Shown here: positions 1 through 5,706 of the stretch, piece by piece
How positions within the stretch are numbered: position 1 is the first letter of the stretch
How the letters are laid out: the number at the start of each line of letters is the position of its first letter
Source: CAG-791 sp963596015
GTDB lineage: Bacteria > Bacillota > Clostridia > Lachnospirales > Lachnospiraceae
Reading direction: 5' to 3'
Length of the DNA stretch: 7,152 bases
Assembly: GCA_963596015.1 (NCBI GenBank)
Contig: CAVBJS010000090.1
Span: forward strand, 1-7,152
Position numbers and translations under genes: made by a program
The notes under the pieces: generated by a model
Seen by the model: the letters and a program-made list of their open reading frames with translations, nothing else
The model's database searches: none
Told to the model about the DNA's origin: nothing

Positions 1-915
1 GTATTGCATCTTGGTGACGCCATCCATGAGCGGCTTATCGGTCAGGATGAAGCAGTGGAGAGAGTGACAGAGGCCATTCTCCGGTCCAAGGCCGGTATCA
101 AGGATCCCACCAAGCCTATCGGTTCCTTCCTGTTCATGGGACCTACCGGCGTCGGCAAGACGGAACTGGCGAAGTCCCTGGCCCAGAACCTCTTCGACGA
201 TGAAAACGCCATGGTGCGTATCGATATGTCCGAGTACATGGAGAAGTATTCTGTTTCCCGACTGATCGGTGCAGCCCCCGGTTATGTGGGCTATGAGGAG
301 GGCGGCCAGCTGACAGAGGCCGTGCGCAGAAAGCCCTATTCCGTGGTACTCTTCGATGAGATCGAAAAGGCCCATCCGGATGTCTTCAACATTCTGCTGC
401 AGGTACTGGATGATGGTCGAATCACCGATTCCCAGGGCAAAACCGTGGATTTCAAGAACACCATCATTATCCTGACCTCCAATATCGGTGCCCAGGATCT
501 GCTGGAGGGCATCGACGAGAACGGCAACATTTCTGACGCGGCCCGGGAATCCGCCATGCAGCAACTGCACGCAAGCTTCCGGCCGGAGTTCCTGAACCGT
601 CTGGACGAAATCATTCTCTTTAAGCCGCTGGTGAAGGGAGATATCGCGAGAATCACGGCATTGACGTTGGCGGACATTAACCGCCGGCTTTCCGACAAGC
701 GGCTCACGGTGACACTGAGTCCCGAGGCAGAGAGCTACATCGAGGACAATGGCTTCGATCCGACGCTGGGTGCCCGTCCGCTGAAGCGGTATATGCAGAA
801 GCACGTGGAGACATTGGCGGCCCGGGTGATTCTCGAGGATCGTGTCAAGGAAGGCGATACCATCCGCATCGTGCTGAAGGACGGCACATTGGCGGCAGAG
901 GTGGAGACCGCCTGA
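1..915 (+). CDS. clpB: ClpB disaggregase, C-terminal part (second AAA+ domain), cut at left edge
   Basis: ClpB is a cytoplasmic hexameric ATPase that pulls polypeptides out of aggregates together with DnaK. Only the last ~304 codons are here; the frame is open to base 1, so the N-terminal, first AAA+ and middle domains lie outside. Counting from the TTG at 4 as residue 1, the second AAA+ domain is complete: IGQDEAV at 12-18, Walker A GPTGVGKT at 46-53, aromatic pore loop GYVGY at 93-97, Walker B VVLFDEIEKAH at 114-124, sensor 1 TSN at 158-160, arginine finger in FLNRLDE near 199, and sensor 2 GARPLKR at 256-262. The short tail after the small C-terminal domain fits ClpB better than ClpC or ClpE. 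Walker B and the other ATPase motifs look intact. The TTG at 4 is not a real start. Codons are GC-rich (GGC, GCC, CTG), unlike the genes after 2031. The stop is TGA at 913-915. Family call very sure; ClpB versus another class 1 Clp ATPase, fairly sure. Confidence 0.95.
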   Translation, partial: VLHLGDAIHERLIGQDEAVERVTEAILRSKAGIKDPTKPIGSFLFMGPTGVGKTELAKSLAQNLFDDENAMVRIDMSEYMEKYSVSRLIGAAPGYVGYEEGGQLTEAVRRKPYSVVLFDEIEKAHPDVFNILLQVLDDGRITDSQGKTVDFKNTIIILTSNIGAQDLLEGIDENGNISDAARESAMQQLHASFRPEFLNRLDEIILFKPLVKGDIARITALTLADINRRLSDKRLTVTLSPEAESYIEDNGFDPTLGARPLKRYMQKHVETLAARVILEDRVKEGDTIRIVLKDGTLAAEVETA

Positions 916-916
916 T

Positions 917-934
917 TGCACAAAATTCCGTGCA
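917..934. repeat. Short inverted repeat after clpB, possible weak terminator or operator
   Basis: TGCAC at 917-921 is matched by GTGCA at 930-934 across an 8-base spacer, starting one base after the clpB stop codon. A transcript would form a 5-bp hairpin. No U-run follows directly, although a T-rich stretch lies at 951-972, so as a terminator it is poor. It could equally be a protein site upstream of the FNT gene promoter, or chance. Confidence 0.3.
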
Positions 935-980
935 GTTTGATAAATCTAACTTTTGCTGTTTCTTTTCTTTCTGTATTCTG

Positions 981-986
981 TATAAT
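981..986 (+). promoter_or_regulatory. -10 box of the FNT channel gene promoter
   Basis: TATAAT at 981-986 is a perfect sigma-A -10 box, 65 bases ahead of the FNT start codon. At 16-17 bp spacing only poor -35 candidates exist (TTTCTT at 959-964, GTTTCT at 958-963); TTGCTG at 953-958 is better but 22 bp away. There is no TGn extended -10. A good -10 with a weak -35 suggests an activator-dependent promoter (inference). The start point would be near 993, giving a leader of about 59 nt. It supports the FNT gene being transcribed apart from clpB. Confidence 0.55.
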
Positions 987-1051
987 GTAGACTGTTAAAA
1001 AGATATCAAATACTTACATCAGCTTGACAGAAGAACAAGGAGACAGCAAAG

Positions 1052-1891
1052 ATGTCAGAACAGCATTTCAATACCCCGGCAGAGGTGATCTCTGCTACTT
1101 TGGAGGGCGGCAAGCGGAAGTCCCAGCTGCCCATCGGCAAGATGGTCCTTCTCGGGATCATGGCGGGCGCCTTCATTGCCCTGGGCGGCGCCACCAGCAG
1201 CACCGCGGTGCACAATTTGGCTAATGTCGGCGTTTCCCGTGCCCTGGCCGGGTGCATCTTTCCCGTGGGCCTCATGATGATTGTTTTTGTGGGCGGCGAG
1301 CTCTTCACCGGCGACTGTCTCATGGTGATGGACGTCATGTGCGGTAAGGTCAGCTGGCGACGCTGTATCCGCAGCCTCTGCATTGTCTATCTCAGCAATC
1401 TTCTGGGGGCATTGCTCATTGATGTGCTGCTGTTCTATTCTGGAAATCTCGATTATTCCGATGGTCTGCTGGGCGCCTATACCATCAAGGTGGCGCTGGG
1501 AAAGGTTTCCATTGCACCGTTGCGGGGACTCTGCTCCGGCATCCTCTGCAACATTCTGGTCTGCATCGCGGTGCTGATGGCGGGTGCCGCCTCCGACATC
1601 GCCGGTAAGGTCTGGGCCATTTTCTTCCCGATCCTGGCCTTTGTGGTGGGTGGCTTCGAGCACTGCGTCGCCAACATGTTCTATATCCCCTCCGGCATTC
1701 TGGCAGCCACCAATCCGGTGTATGCCGCGAAAGCCCAGGAGATGTACGGCATCACCGCGGAGCAGCTGCAGCAGCTGACCGCGCTGAACAGCCTGCACAA
1801 TTTCATTCCTGTCACCATCGGGAACATCCTCGGCGGCATGCTCTTCGTGGGCATCCCCTGTTACCTGATACAGCGGTCGAAGGAGAAATAA
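1052..1891 (+). CDS. Formate/nitrite transporter (FNT) family channel
   Basis: A 279-residue inner-membrane protein of the FocA/NirC/HSC family, pentameric channels that pass small monovalent anions (formate, nitrite or hydrosulfide) or their acids. Six hydrophobic segments lie roughly at 29-50, 62-86, 105-129, 157-179, 187-211 and 249-273, the usual number and length. Family hallmarks are GELFTGDCL at 82-90, a Lys at 151 before the fourth helix, CSGILCNILVC at 161-171, and GFEHCVANMFYIP at 201-213. By position Thr86, Lys151 and His204 look like the conserved pore residues known from FocA and clostridial HSC (alignment from memory). The start is fixed by AAGGAG at 1037-1042, nine bases before ATG. 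The gene is monocistronic: -10 box upstream, hairpin terminator downstream. Neither neighbour (ClpB, sensor kinase) reveals the anion; in a fermenting anaerobe formate is the default guess. Family certain, substrate not determined, so no symbol is given. It is the most GC-rich gene sampled. Confidence 0.93.
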   Translation: MSEQHFNTPAEVISATLEGGKRKSQLPIGKMVLLGIMAGAFIALGGATSSTAVHNLANVGVSRALAGCIFPVGLMMIVFVGGELFTGDCLMVMDVMCGKVSWRRCIRSLCIVYLSNLLGALLIDVLLFYSGNLDYSDGLLGAYTIKVALGKVSIAPLRGLCSGILCNILVCIAVLMAGAASDIAGKVWAIFFPILAFVVGGFEHCVANMFYIPSGILAATNPVYAAKAQEMYGITAEQLQQLTALNSLHNFIPVTIGNILGGMLFVGIPCYLIQRSKEK

Positions 1892-1901
1892 ATTTGGAAA
1901 T

Positions 1902-1936
1902 AAAAAGCCATGGGTGCAGAAGCCCATGGCTTTTTT
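1902..1936 (+). terminator. Rho-independent terminator of the FNT gene, possibly bidirectional
   Basis: A perfect 8-bp stem, GCCATGGG at 1907-1914 with CCCATGGC at 1923-1930, encloses an 8-base loop and is followed by six T at 1931-1936. Five A at 1902-1906 precede it, so it could also work for minus-strand transcripts and lengthens the stem with A-U pairs. It begins 11 bases after the FNT stop codon. It marks the boundary between the GC-rich left part and the GC-poorer right part of the window. Confidence 0.9.
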
Positions 1937-2030
1937 AATTCATAGGATTTCCATATACAAAGTTCTGCTTCTCTGCTACCCTTAATGGTGACAGGTACTA
2001 GGGTTTAAGAGCTACTATAGGGGGGTTATC

Positions 2031-3557
2031 ATGCGTTTTTCTCTGAGAAAGTTATGGATGACGATCTCCATAAAAAGAAAAATCGGAATTTTTGCAGCCA
2101 TGGTCATTTTGATCGTGGCTCTTTCCGCTTCTTTTAACATATGGATCATGAAAGTGTCATTGGGGAGTTTTGGACAGATCTTAAATGATAACTCTCGGTG
2201 CCATGATTTTCAGGAAGCGTTGGATCTGGAGATCGAAGCGTTTGAACAGTATATACGAAATTATGGAGAAGAAAACCGCAGTATTTATCAGGTGGCCTGC
2301 GTGAGAACAGAACGCTGTCTCTGGTCACTGCCTTCTGACGCAGAAAAAATGGGAATAGAGCGCAGTGCAAGGACATGGAGCGTGAAAAATGCGTATGAAA
2401 ACTATAAAATATATCGGGATGATGTGGCGGGCAGAACGAAAACAGGCAGAGAGTTTGTAGACGAACTGTATCGCGTATATAGCATGCAGGACTATCTTCA
2501 GGAATATACAAGACGTTTGGTGCAGGTGACTCTTACAGAAGGCAACGGACGGTATCAGAAGGAAGCTGCCTTTTTTGGAAGTATTCCGTACCTGATCCTC
2601 CTGTTTTCAGTGGGTCTTAGTATTATGGCATTACAGGTCACAAGGATTTTTTCTAGTACAATAGCCAAACCGATCCTGACACTGGAAGACAGTGCCAGAA
2701 AGATCGGAGCAAATGAGTTTGACCAGCCGGACCTGGAAGTGGAGAACCGGGATGAAATAGGTGAACTGGTTATAGCGTTTAATAAAATGAAACACAGCAC
2801 AAAAGGTTATATTGATACGCTGAAAGAAAATAACGAGATGCAGGAGCTGCTCCATAAGGAAGAGCTGGAACGAAGCGAGATGGAAAAGCAGTTGGGGAGT
2901 GCAAGGCTGGAACTGCTAAAAAGCCAGATCAATCCTCATTTCCTTTTTAACACCTTAAATATGATCGCCTGCACAGCAAAACTGGAAGATGCGGCCGATA
3001 CAGAAAAAATGATCTTAAGCTTGGGGAATCTGTTCCGGTATAATCTAAAGACCAGAGAACAGACAGTAACACTGGATCGTGAACTAAAGATCGTAGAAGA
3101 TTATATGTATCTTCAGAAAATGCGTTTTGGCAGCAGGATTCGATATAGCCTGGATCTGGAAACGGATGCGGAAAATGCGATCATTCCCTCTCTTTCGCTA
3201 CAGCCCATTGTAGAAAATGCAGTCGTACACGGACTTTCAAAAAAAGAAAAAGGCGGCATTTTGCATATCCGCATCTGGAAAACAGGGGAGATACTGGTTC
3301 TTTCGGTAGCGGATACTGGTCTTGGCATGAGTAAGGAACGCTGTGAGGAAGTTTCTGCGGCTATGAAGGAACGACGTACCGCTAAAATCGGGATTGGTCT
3401 GGGAAATATTTATAAACGTGTTCATATGATGTATGAAAAAGGAGATTTAAAGATCTGCAGCAGAGAAGGAAGAGGAACGGTCATACGGCTGCTGATACCG
3501 CAAAGAGAGGAAAAACGGGGGGAGAAAACATATGTATCGAGTGCTGATCGCAGATGA
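2031..3557 (+). CDS. LytS/YesM-type membrane sensor histidine kinase
   Basis: A 508-residue kinase of the His_kinase + HATPase_c (HPK7) group, sensing an outside signal and phosphorylating the regulator encoded next. Order: TM1 about 18-40 after a basic KRK; extracytoplasmic part about 41-183; TM2 about 184-205; HAMP about 206-260 (conserved DEIGEL at 241-246); a charged coiled-coil-like stretch 262-298; then the kinase core. The phospho-acceptor is His303 in NPHFLFN, the N-box is PIVENAVVHG at 392-401, the G1 box DTGLGM at 428-433 and the G2 box GIGLGN at 454-459, so it should be active. The sensor part is short (~140 residues), seemingly helical, and lacks the usual length of a double Cache domain; it carries Cys57, Cys90 and Cys96. 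The start follows AGGGGGG at 2019-2025. I see no convincing promoter in 1937-2018; TATACA at 1954-1959 is a weak -10 candidate. The gene overlaps the regulator by 26 nt. Codons are much more AT-rich than in clpB or the FNT gene. Confidence 0.95.
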   Translation: MRFSLRKLWMTISIKRKIGIFAAMVILIVALSASFNIWIMKVSLGSFGQILNDNSRCHDFQEALDLEIEAFEQYIRNYGEENRSIYQVACVRTERCLWSLPSDAEKMGIERSARTWSVKNAYENYKIYRDDVAGRTKTGREFVDELYRVYSMQDYLQEYTRRLVQVTLTEGNGRYQKEAAFFGSIPYLILLFSVGLSIMALQVTRIFSSTIAKPILTLEDSARKIGANEFDQPDLEVENRDEIGELVIAFNKMKHSTKGYIDTLKENNEMQELLHKEELERSEMEKQLGSARLELLKSQINPHFLFNTLNMIACTAKLEDAADTEKMILSLGNLFRYNLKTREQTVTLDRELKIVEDYMYLQKMRFGSRIRYSLDLETDAENAIIPSLSLQPIVENAVVHGLSKKEKGGILHIRIWKTGEILVLSVADTGLGMSKERCEEVSAAMKERRTAKIGIGLGNIYKRVHMMYEKGDLKICSREGRGTVIRLLIPQREEKRGEKTYVSSADRR

Positions 3558-4341
3558 TGAAATGATCGAGAGAAAGGTTCTTTTCAAAATATTGAGCAAA
3601 AATCTAGAGGGGCAGTGTAAGATCTTTCAGGCAGAAAACGGAAGAGAAGCATTGGAAATATATGAAAATGAAAAGATCCAGATCGCCATATTGGATATTG
3701 AGATGCCGGGAATCAACGGGCTTGCGGCAGCAGAAAAGATCCGGGAAAAAGACCGGGACTGCTGTATTATCTTTCTGACGGCGTTTGATGAATTTTCTTA
3801 TGCAAAAAAGGCGATCACAGTCAGGGCGCTGGACTATATTTTGAAGCCATGGGATGAAAGAGAACTGATGCTGGTCATGGAAGAAGCAATAAGACTGGCA
3901 GGAGAAAGGAAGGAAAAAAAGGAGAAAGAAGAGCTGAACCGGGATAGGGAAGCTGGCATAGGGGGTGATACGGACCCTGAACTGGATATGGATACAAATG
4001 AAAATCTGCGTATGAATAAAGTGATAGAAATGGTGCGGGACTATATCTGTACCCATTATATGCAGGATCTTTCCGTTCAGGAACTGGCAGAAAAAACCAA
4101 TTACTCAGAACCCTATTTCTGTCGTATGTTCAAGCAGAGCTTTGGACAGAATTTTACGTCCTATCTTACAGAATACAGGGTTAATATGGCCAAGAAAATG
4201 CTGGAGCAGCCCACGGTCAACATAAAAGATGTGGGCCGATCGGTAGGTTACGAAGACTCTAATTATTTTACAAAAGTATTCCGAAGGATCGCAGGACAGA
4301 GCCCCACAGAGTACAGAAACACTGTTTTTAGGGAAAAATAG
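3532..4341 (+). CDS. YesN-like response regulator with AraC-type DNA-binding domain
   Basis: A 269-residue cytoplasmic transcription regulator. The receiver domain covers about 2-120: acidic pair Asp8/Asp9, phospho-acceptor Asp55 in ILDIEMPG, Thr83 and Lys105 (LKPWD), all canonical. A very charged linker (Lys/Glu/Asp-rich, 122-160) leads into an AraC-type domain at about 163-265 with two helix-turn-helix units: the first around SVQELAEKTNYSEPYFCRMF (181-200), the second around KDVGRSVGYEDSNYFTKVF (232-250) and the family signature end SPTEYR (257-262). Many YesN-type regulators are longer with an extra middle region; this one is compact. The ATG at 3532 lies inside the kinase gene, preceded by a GGGGGGAG-type ribosome site at about 3517-3523, giving a 26-nt overlap and likely translational coupling. 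Its probable target is the control region at 4342-4506 just downstream (inference from adjacency and repeated sites). Confidence 0.95.
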   Translation: MYRVLIADDEMIERKVLFKILSKNLEGQCKIFQAENGREALEIYENEKIQIAILDIEMPGINGLAAAEKIREKDRDCCIIFLTAFDEFSYAKKAITVRALDYILKPWDERELMLVMEEAIRLAGERKEKKEKEELNRDREAGIGGDTDPELDMDTNENLRMNKVIEMVRDYICTHYMQDLSVQELAEKTNYSEPYFCRMFKQSFGQNFTSYLTEYRVNMAKKMLEQPTVNIKDVGRSVGYEDSNYFTKVFRRIAGQSPTEYRNTVFREK

Positions 4342-4354
4342 ACAAAAAAATACA

Positions 4355-4366
4355 TGACCAGGGTGA
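4355..4366 (+). promoter_or_regulatory. Upstream copy of a candidate regulator-binding site
   Basis: TGACCAGGGTGA, starting 14 bases after the regulator stop codon. It matches the reverse complement of 4401-4412 at 11 of 12 positions. Each copy is itself a near-palindrome (TGACC, 2 bases, GGTGA). The centre lies about 81 bp upstream of the predicted dctP start of transcription. Proposed as a distal binding site for the AraC-type regulator; the pairing is seen in the sequence, the binder is inferred. Both copies could instead pair in RNA as a 12-bp stem with a 34-base loop. Confidence 0.45.
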
Positions 4367-4400
4367 TATAAGATAAAATTTTACTAGGATTGTCAAAAAT

Positions 4401-4412
4401 TCACCATGGTCA
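4401..4412 (-). promoter_or_regulatory. Promoter-proximal copy of the candidate regulator-binding site
   Basis: TCACCATGGTCA, the inverted partner of 4355-4366, with the centres 46 bp apart. Its last six bases are the -35 candidate TGGTCA at 4407-4412, so a protein bound here would touch the RNA polymerase sigma region. This is the usual place for class II activation by AraC-family proteins (known of the family); assignment to the neighbouring regulator is inference. Short flanking TTGTC (4390-4394) and GACAA (4414-4418) form another, not concentric, inverted pair. Confidence 0.5.
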
Positions 4413-4435
4413 GGACAAATTTTTCCTCCTATAAT
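4407..4435 (+). promoter_or_regulatory. Promoter of the dctPQM operon
   Basis: TGGTCA (4407-4412; four of six bases match TTGACA) and a perfect TATAAT (4430-4435) are separated by exactly 17 bp. The start of transcription would be near 4442, giving a leader of about 65 nt before the dctP ATG. The -35 box lies inside the candidate operator at 4401-4412. A perfect -10 with an imperfect, operator-covered -35 fits an inducible, activator-driven promoter. Confidence 0.7.
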
Positions 4436-4450
4436 GAAACAAGTACAAAA

Positions 4451-4489
4451 AAAGCGTGAAAAACATAAGAAATATGTCTAAAACGCATT
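4451..4489. promoter_or_regulatory. Concentric dyad in the dctP leader (hairpin or operator)
   Basis: Two inverted pairs share one centre at 4470: GCGT (4454-4457) with ACGC (4483-4486), and ACATA (4463-4467) with TATGT (4473-4477), around an AGAAA loop. AA (4451-4452) and TT (4488-4489) add an outer pair after one mismatch. It lies just downstream of the predicted transcription start and ends four bases before the AGGAGG ribosome site (4493-4498). As RNA it is a weak AT-rich stem with an internal loop; as DNA it is a symmetric site well placed for a repressor. Confidence 0.35.
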
Positions 4490-4506
4490 AACAGGAGGAC
4501 GATAAA

Positions 4507-5613
4507 ATGAAAAAAAGATGGTTAAGTGCAGCACTTTGTACAGCTATGGTAGCTGGATCACTGGCAGGATGCGGATTAAAATCCCCAGAGACAGCAACTA
4601 CAGCAGCAGCTAAGGAGGAAGAAGCAAGCACAGCAGCAGACGCAAAAGAAGAAGCCAAAGAGGAGGCCACAGCAGCTGGGGAGCCTGTTGGACCTGCAGT
4701 TACTTTGGTAATGGCAGAAGTTAACCCATTAGATACCATTGTTGGTCAGACAGACAGCGCATTCAAAGAGAAAGTAGAAGAACTTTCCGGCGGATCTATC
4801 ACAGTAGACCTTCAGGCAAGTGGTGTTCTTGGTTCTGAAAACGATGTCCTGGATACTATGCTTGGCGGCGGCGGAACCATTGATATGTCCCGTATCTCCG
4901 CATTCGCTCTTACAAGCTATGGTGCAGAGAAGTCCGTTCTTCTGTCCGTACCTTATACATTCCAGAATCGTGAACATTTCTGGAAGTTCGCAGACAGTGA
5001 TTTAGCTCCGGAGTTCTTAATGGAACCGCATGATAACGGACTGGGTGTAAGAGGTCTGTTCTACGGAGAAGAAGGCTTCCGCCATTTCTTCACTGTTAAC
5101 CCTGTAAGCAGCGTTGAAGATTTAAAGGGAATGAAACTTCGTGTTTCTAATGACCCGATCATGACCGGTATGGTAGCCGGACTTGGCGCAAATGCAACCG
5201 TTGTTTCTTTCAACGAGCTGTACTCTGCATTACAGACCGGTGTTGTTGATGGTGCTGAGCAGCCGATTGCAAACTATCAGTCCAATGCATTCCCTGAAGT
5301 TGCTCCTAACCTGATTCTTGACGGACACACATTAGGTGCTATCCAGGTTATCATCACAGATGAGGCATGGGACAAGTTAACGCCGGAGCAGCAGGATGTT
5401 CTGACTGAGGCAGGAAAGTATGCATCTGAGTTCAACCGCAAGATCTCTGAAGAAGCAGAGAACAAAGTTCTGGATGAGTTAAAGGAAGCTGGCGTAAATG
5501 TAGTAGAAGTAGAAGATAAGACTCCATGGCAGGAAGCTTGCAAGGACATTATCGAATCCTCAACCAAGGATAACGCAGAACTGTATCAGCAGATCCTTGA
5601 TATGGCGAAATAA
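4507..5613 (+). CDS. dctP: TRAP transporter substrate-binding lipoprotein (DctP family)
   Basis: A 368-residue extracytoplasmic solute receptor that captures a small molecule, usually a carboxylate, and hands it to the DctQM membrane part for sodium- or proton-driven uptake. A lipoprotein signal peptide is clear: basic MKKR, hydrophobic core, and lipobox LAGC with Cys22 as lipid anchor. An Ala/Glu/Lys-rich flexible tether (about 23-63) follows. The mature fold spans about 64-366: VLGSENDVLDTM at 107-118, GFRHFFTVNPV at 190-200 with Arg192, LRVSNDP at 211-217 with Arg212 in the place of the conserved carboxylate-binding arginine, and the family signature ELYSALQTGVVDGAEQP at 237-253. Length is normal once the tether is allowed for. 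The start is fixed by AGGAGG at 4493-4498, eight bases before ATG. It leads the operon with dctQ and dctM, from the promoter at 4407-4435, next to the two-component genes. Substrate not deducible from motifs alone. Confidence 0.96.
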   Translation: MKKRWLSAALCTAMVAGSLAGCGLKSPETATTAAAKEEEASTAADAKEEAKEEATAAGEPVGPAVTLVMAEVNPLDTIVGQTDSAFKEKVEELSGGSITVDLQASGVLGSENDVLDTMLGGGGTIDMSRISAFALTSYGAEKSVLLSVPYTFQNREHFWKFADSDLAPEFLMEPHDNGLGVRGLFYGEEGFRHFFTVNPVSSVEDLKGMKLRVSNDPIMTGMVAGLGANATVVSFNELYSALQTGVVDGAEQPIANYQSNAFPEVAPNLILDGHTLGAIQVIITDEAWDKLTPEQQDVLTEAGKYASEFNRKISEEAENKVLDELKEAGVNVVEVEDKTPWQEACKDIIESSTKDNAELYQQILDMAK

Positions 5614-5654
5614 TCCGGATCCGGTCAGTTGAATTCAAGGAAATGGTGTATCTG

Positions 5655-5685
5655 GCGCAGGGGAGCGTGTTTCTCCTGCGCTTTT
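5655..5685 (+). terminator. Intercistronic hairpin between dctP and dctQ, attenuator-like
   Basis: The arms 5655-5664 (GCGCAGGGGA) and 5672-5681 (TCTCCTGCGC) form a 10-bp stem with one G-U pair around a 7-base loop, followed by TTTT at 5682-5685. This is a GC-rich stem with a short T-run, so it is probably a leaky terminator or a 3'-end stabiliser for dctP mRNA. The dctQ ribosome site (AAAGGGG, 5692-5698) lies directly downstream and no new promoter is visible, so readthrough must feed dctQM. It would give more binding protein than membrane subunits. Confidence 0.75.
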
Positions 5686-5706
5686 AAAAAGAAAGGGGAT
5701 TAAACT

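Noticed and set aside
1024..1029. Perfect TTGACA hexamer ahead of the FNT start codon
   Set aside because: The position 17 bp downstream would place a -10 on the start codon (CAAAGA-like bases), and the ribosome site lies between; it is leader sequence, not a -35 box.
1055..1927. Long minus-strand open frame opposite the FNT gene
   Set aside because: Its translation is low in hydrophobic order and rich in His, Gln, Asp and Ala as expected of an antisense shadow of a GC-rich membrane gene; it crosses the terminator and has no ribosome site.
1988..2018. GTGACA (1988-1993) and TACTAT (2013-2018) as a promoter for the kinase gene
   Set aside because: Spacing is 19 bp and the start of transcription would fall in or after the kinase ribosome site at 2019-2025, leaving no usable leader.
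2098..2106. CCATGGTCA inside the kinase gene, identical to part of the operator at 4401-4412
   Set aside because: It lies in ordinary coding sequence (Ala-Met-Val), lacks the other half of the site, and a 9-base match somewhere in a window this size is not rare.
4450..4490. Possible catabolite-responsive (cre) elements around the GCG and ACG motifs in the dctP leader
   Set aside because: Both candidates miss the conserved TG and CA ends of the cre consensus; the dyad symmetry described separately explains these bases better.
4611..4618. Strong ribosome-site-like AAGGAGG inside dctP
   Set aside because: It codes for the Lys/Glu tether and no start codon lies at a suitable distance downstream, so there is no evidence for an internal gene.
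5615..5636. Perfect palindrome CCGGATCCGG (BamHI) followed by GAATTC (EcoRI), resembling a cloning linker
   Set aside because: The flanks are continuous natural operon sequence, from dctP stop to a native hairpin and ribosome site; no vector sequence is seen.
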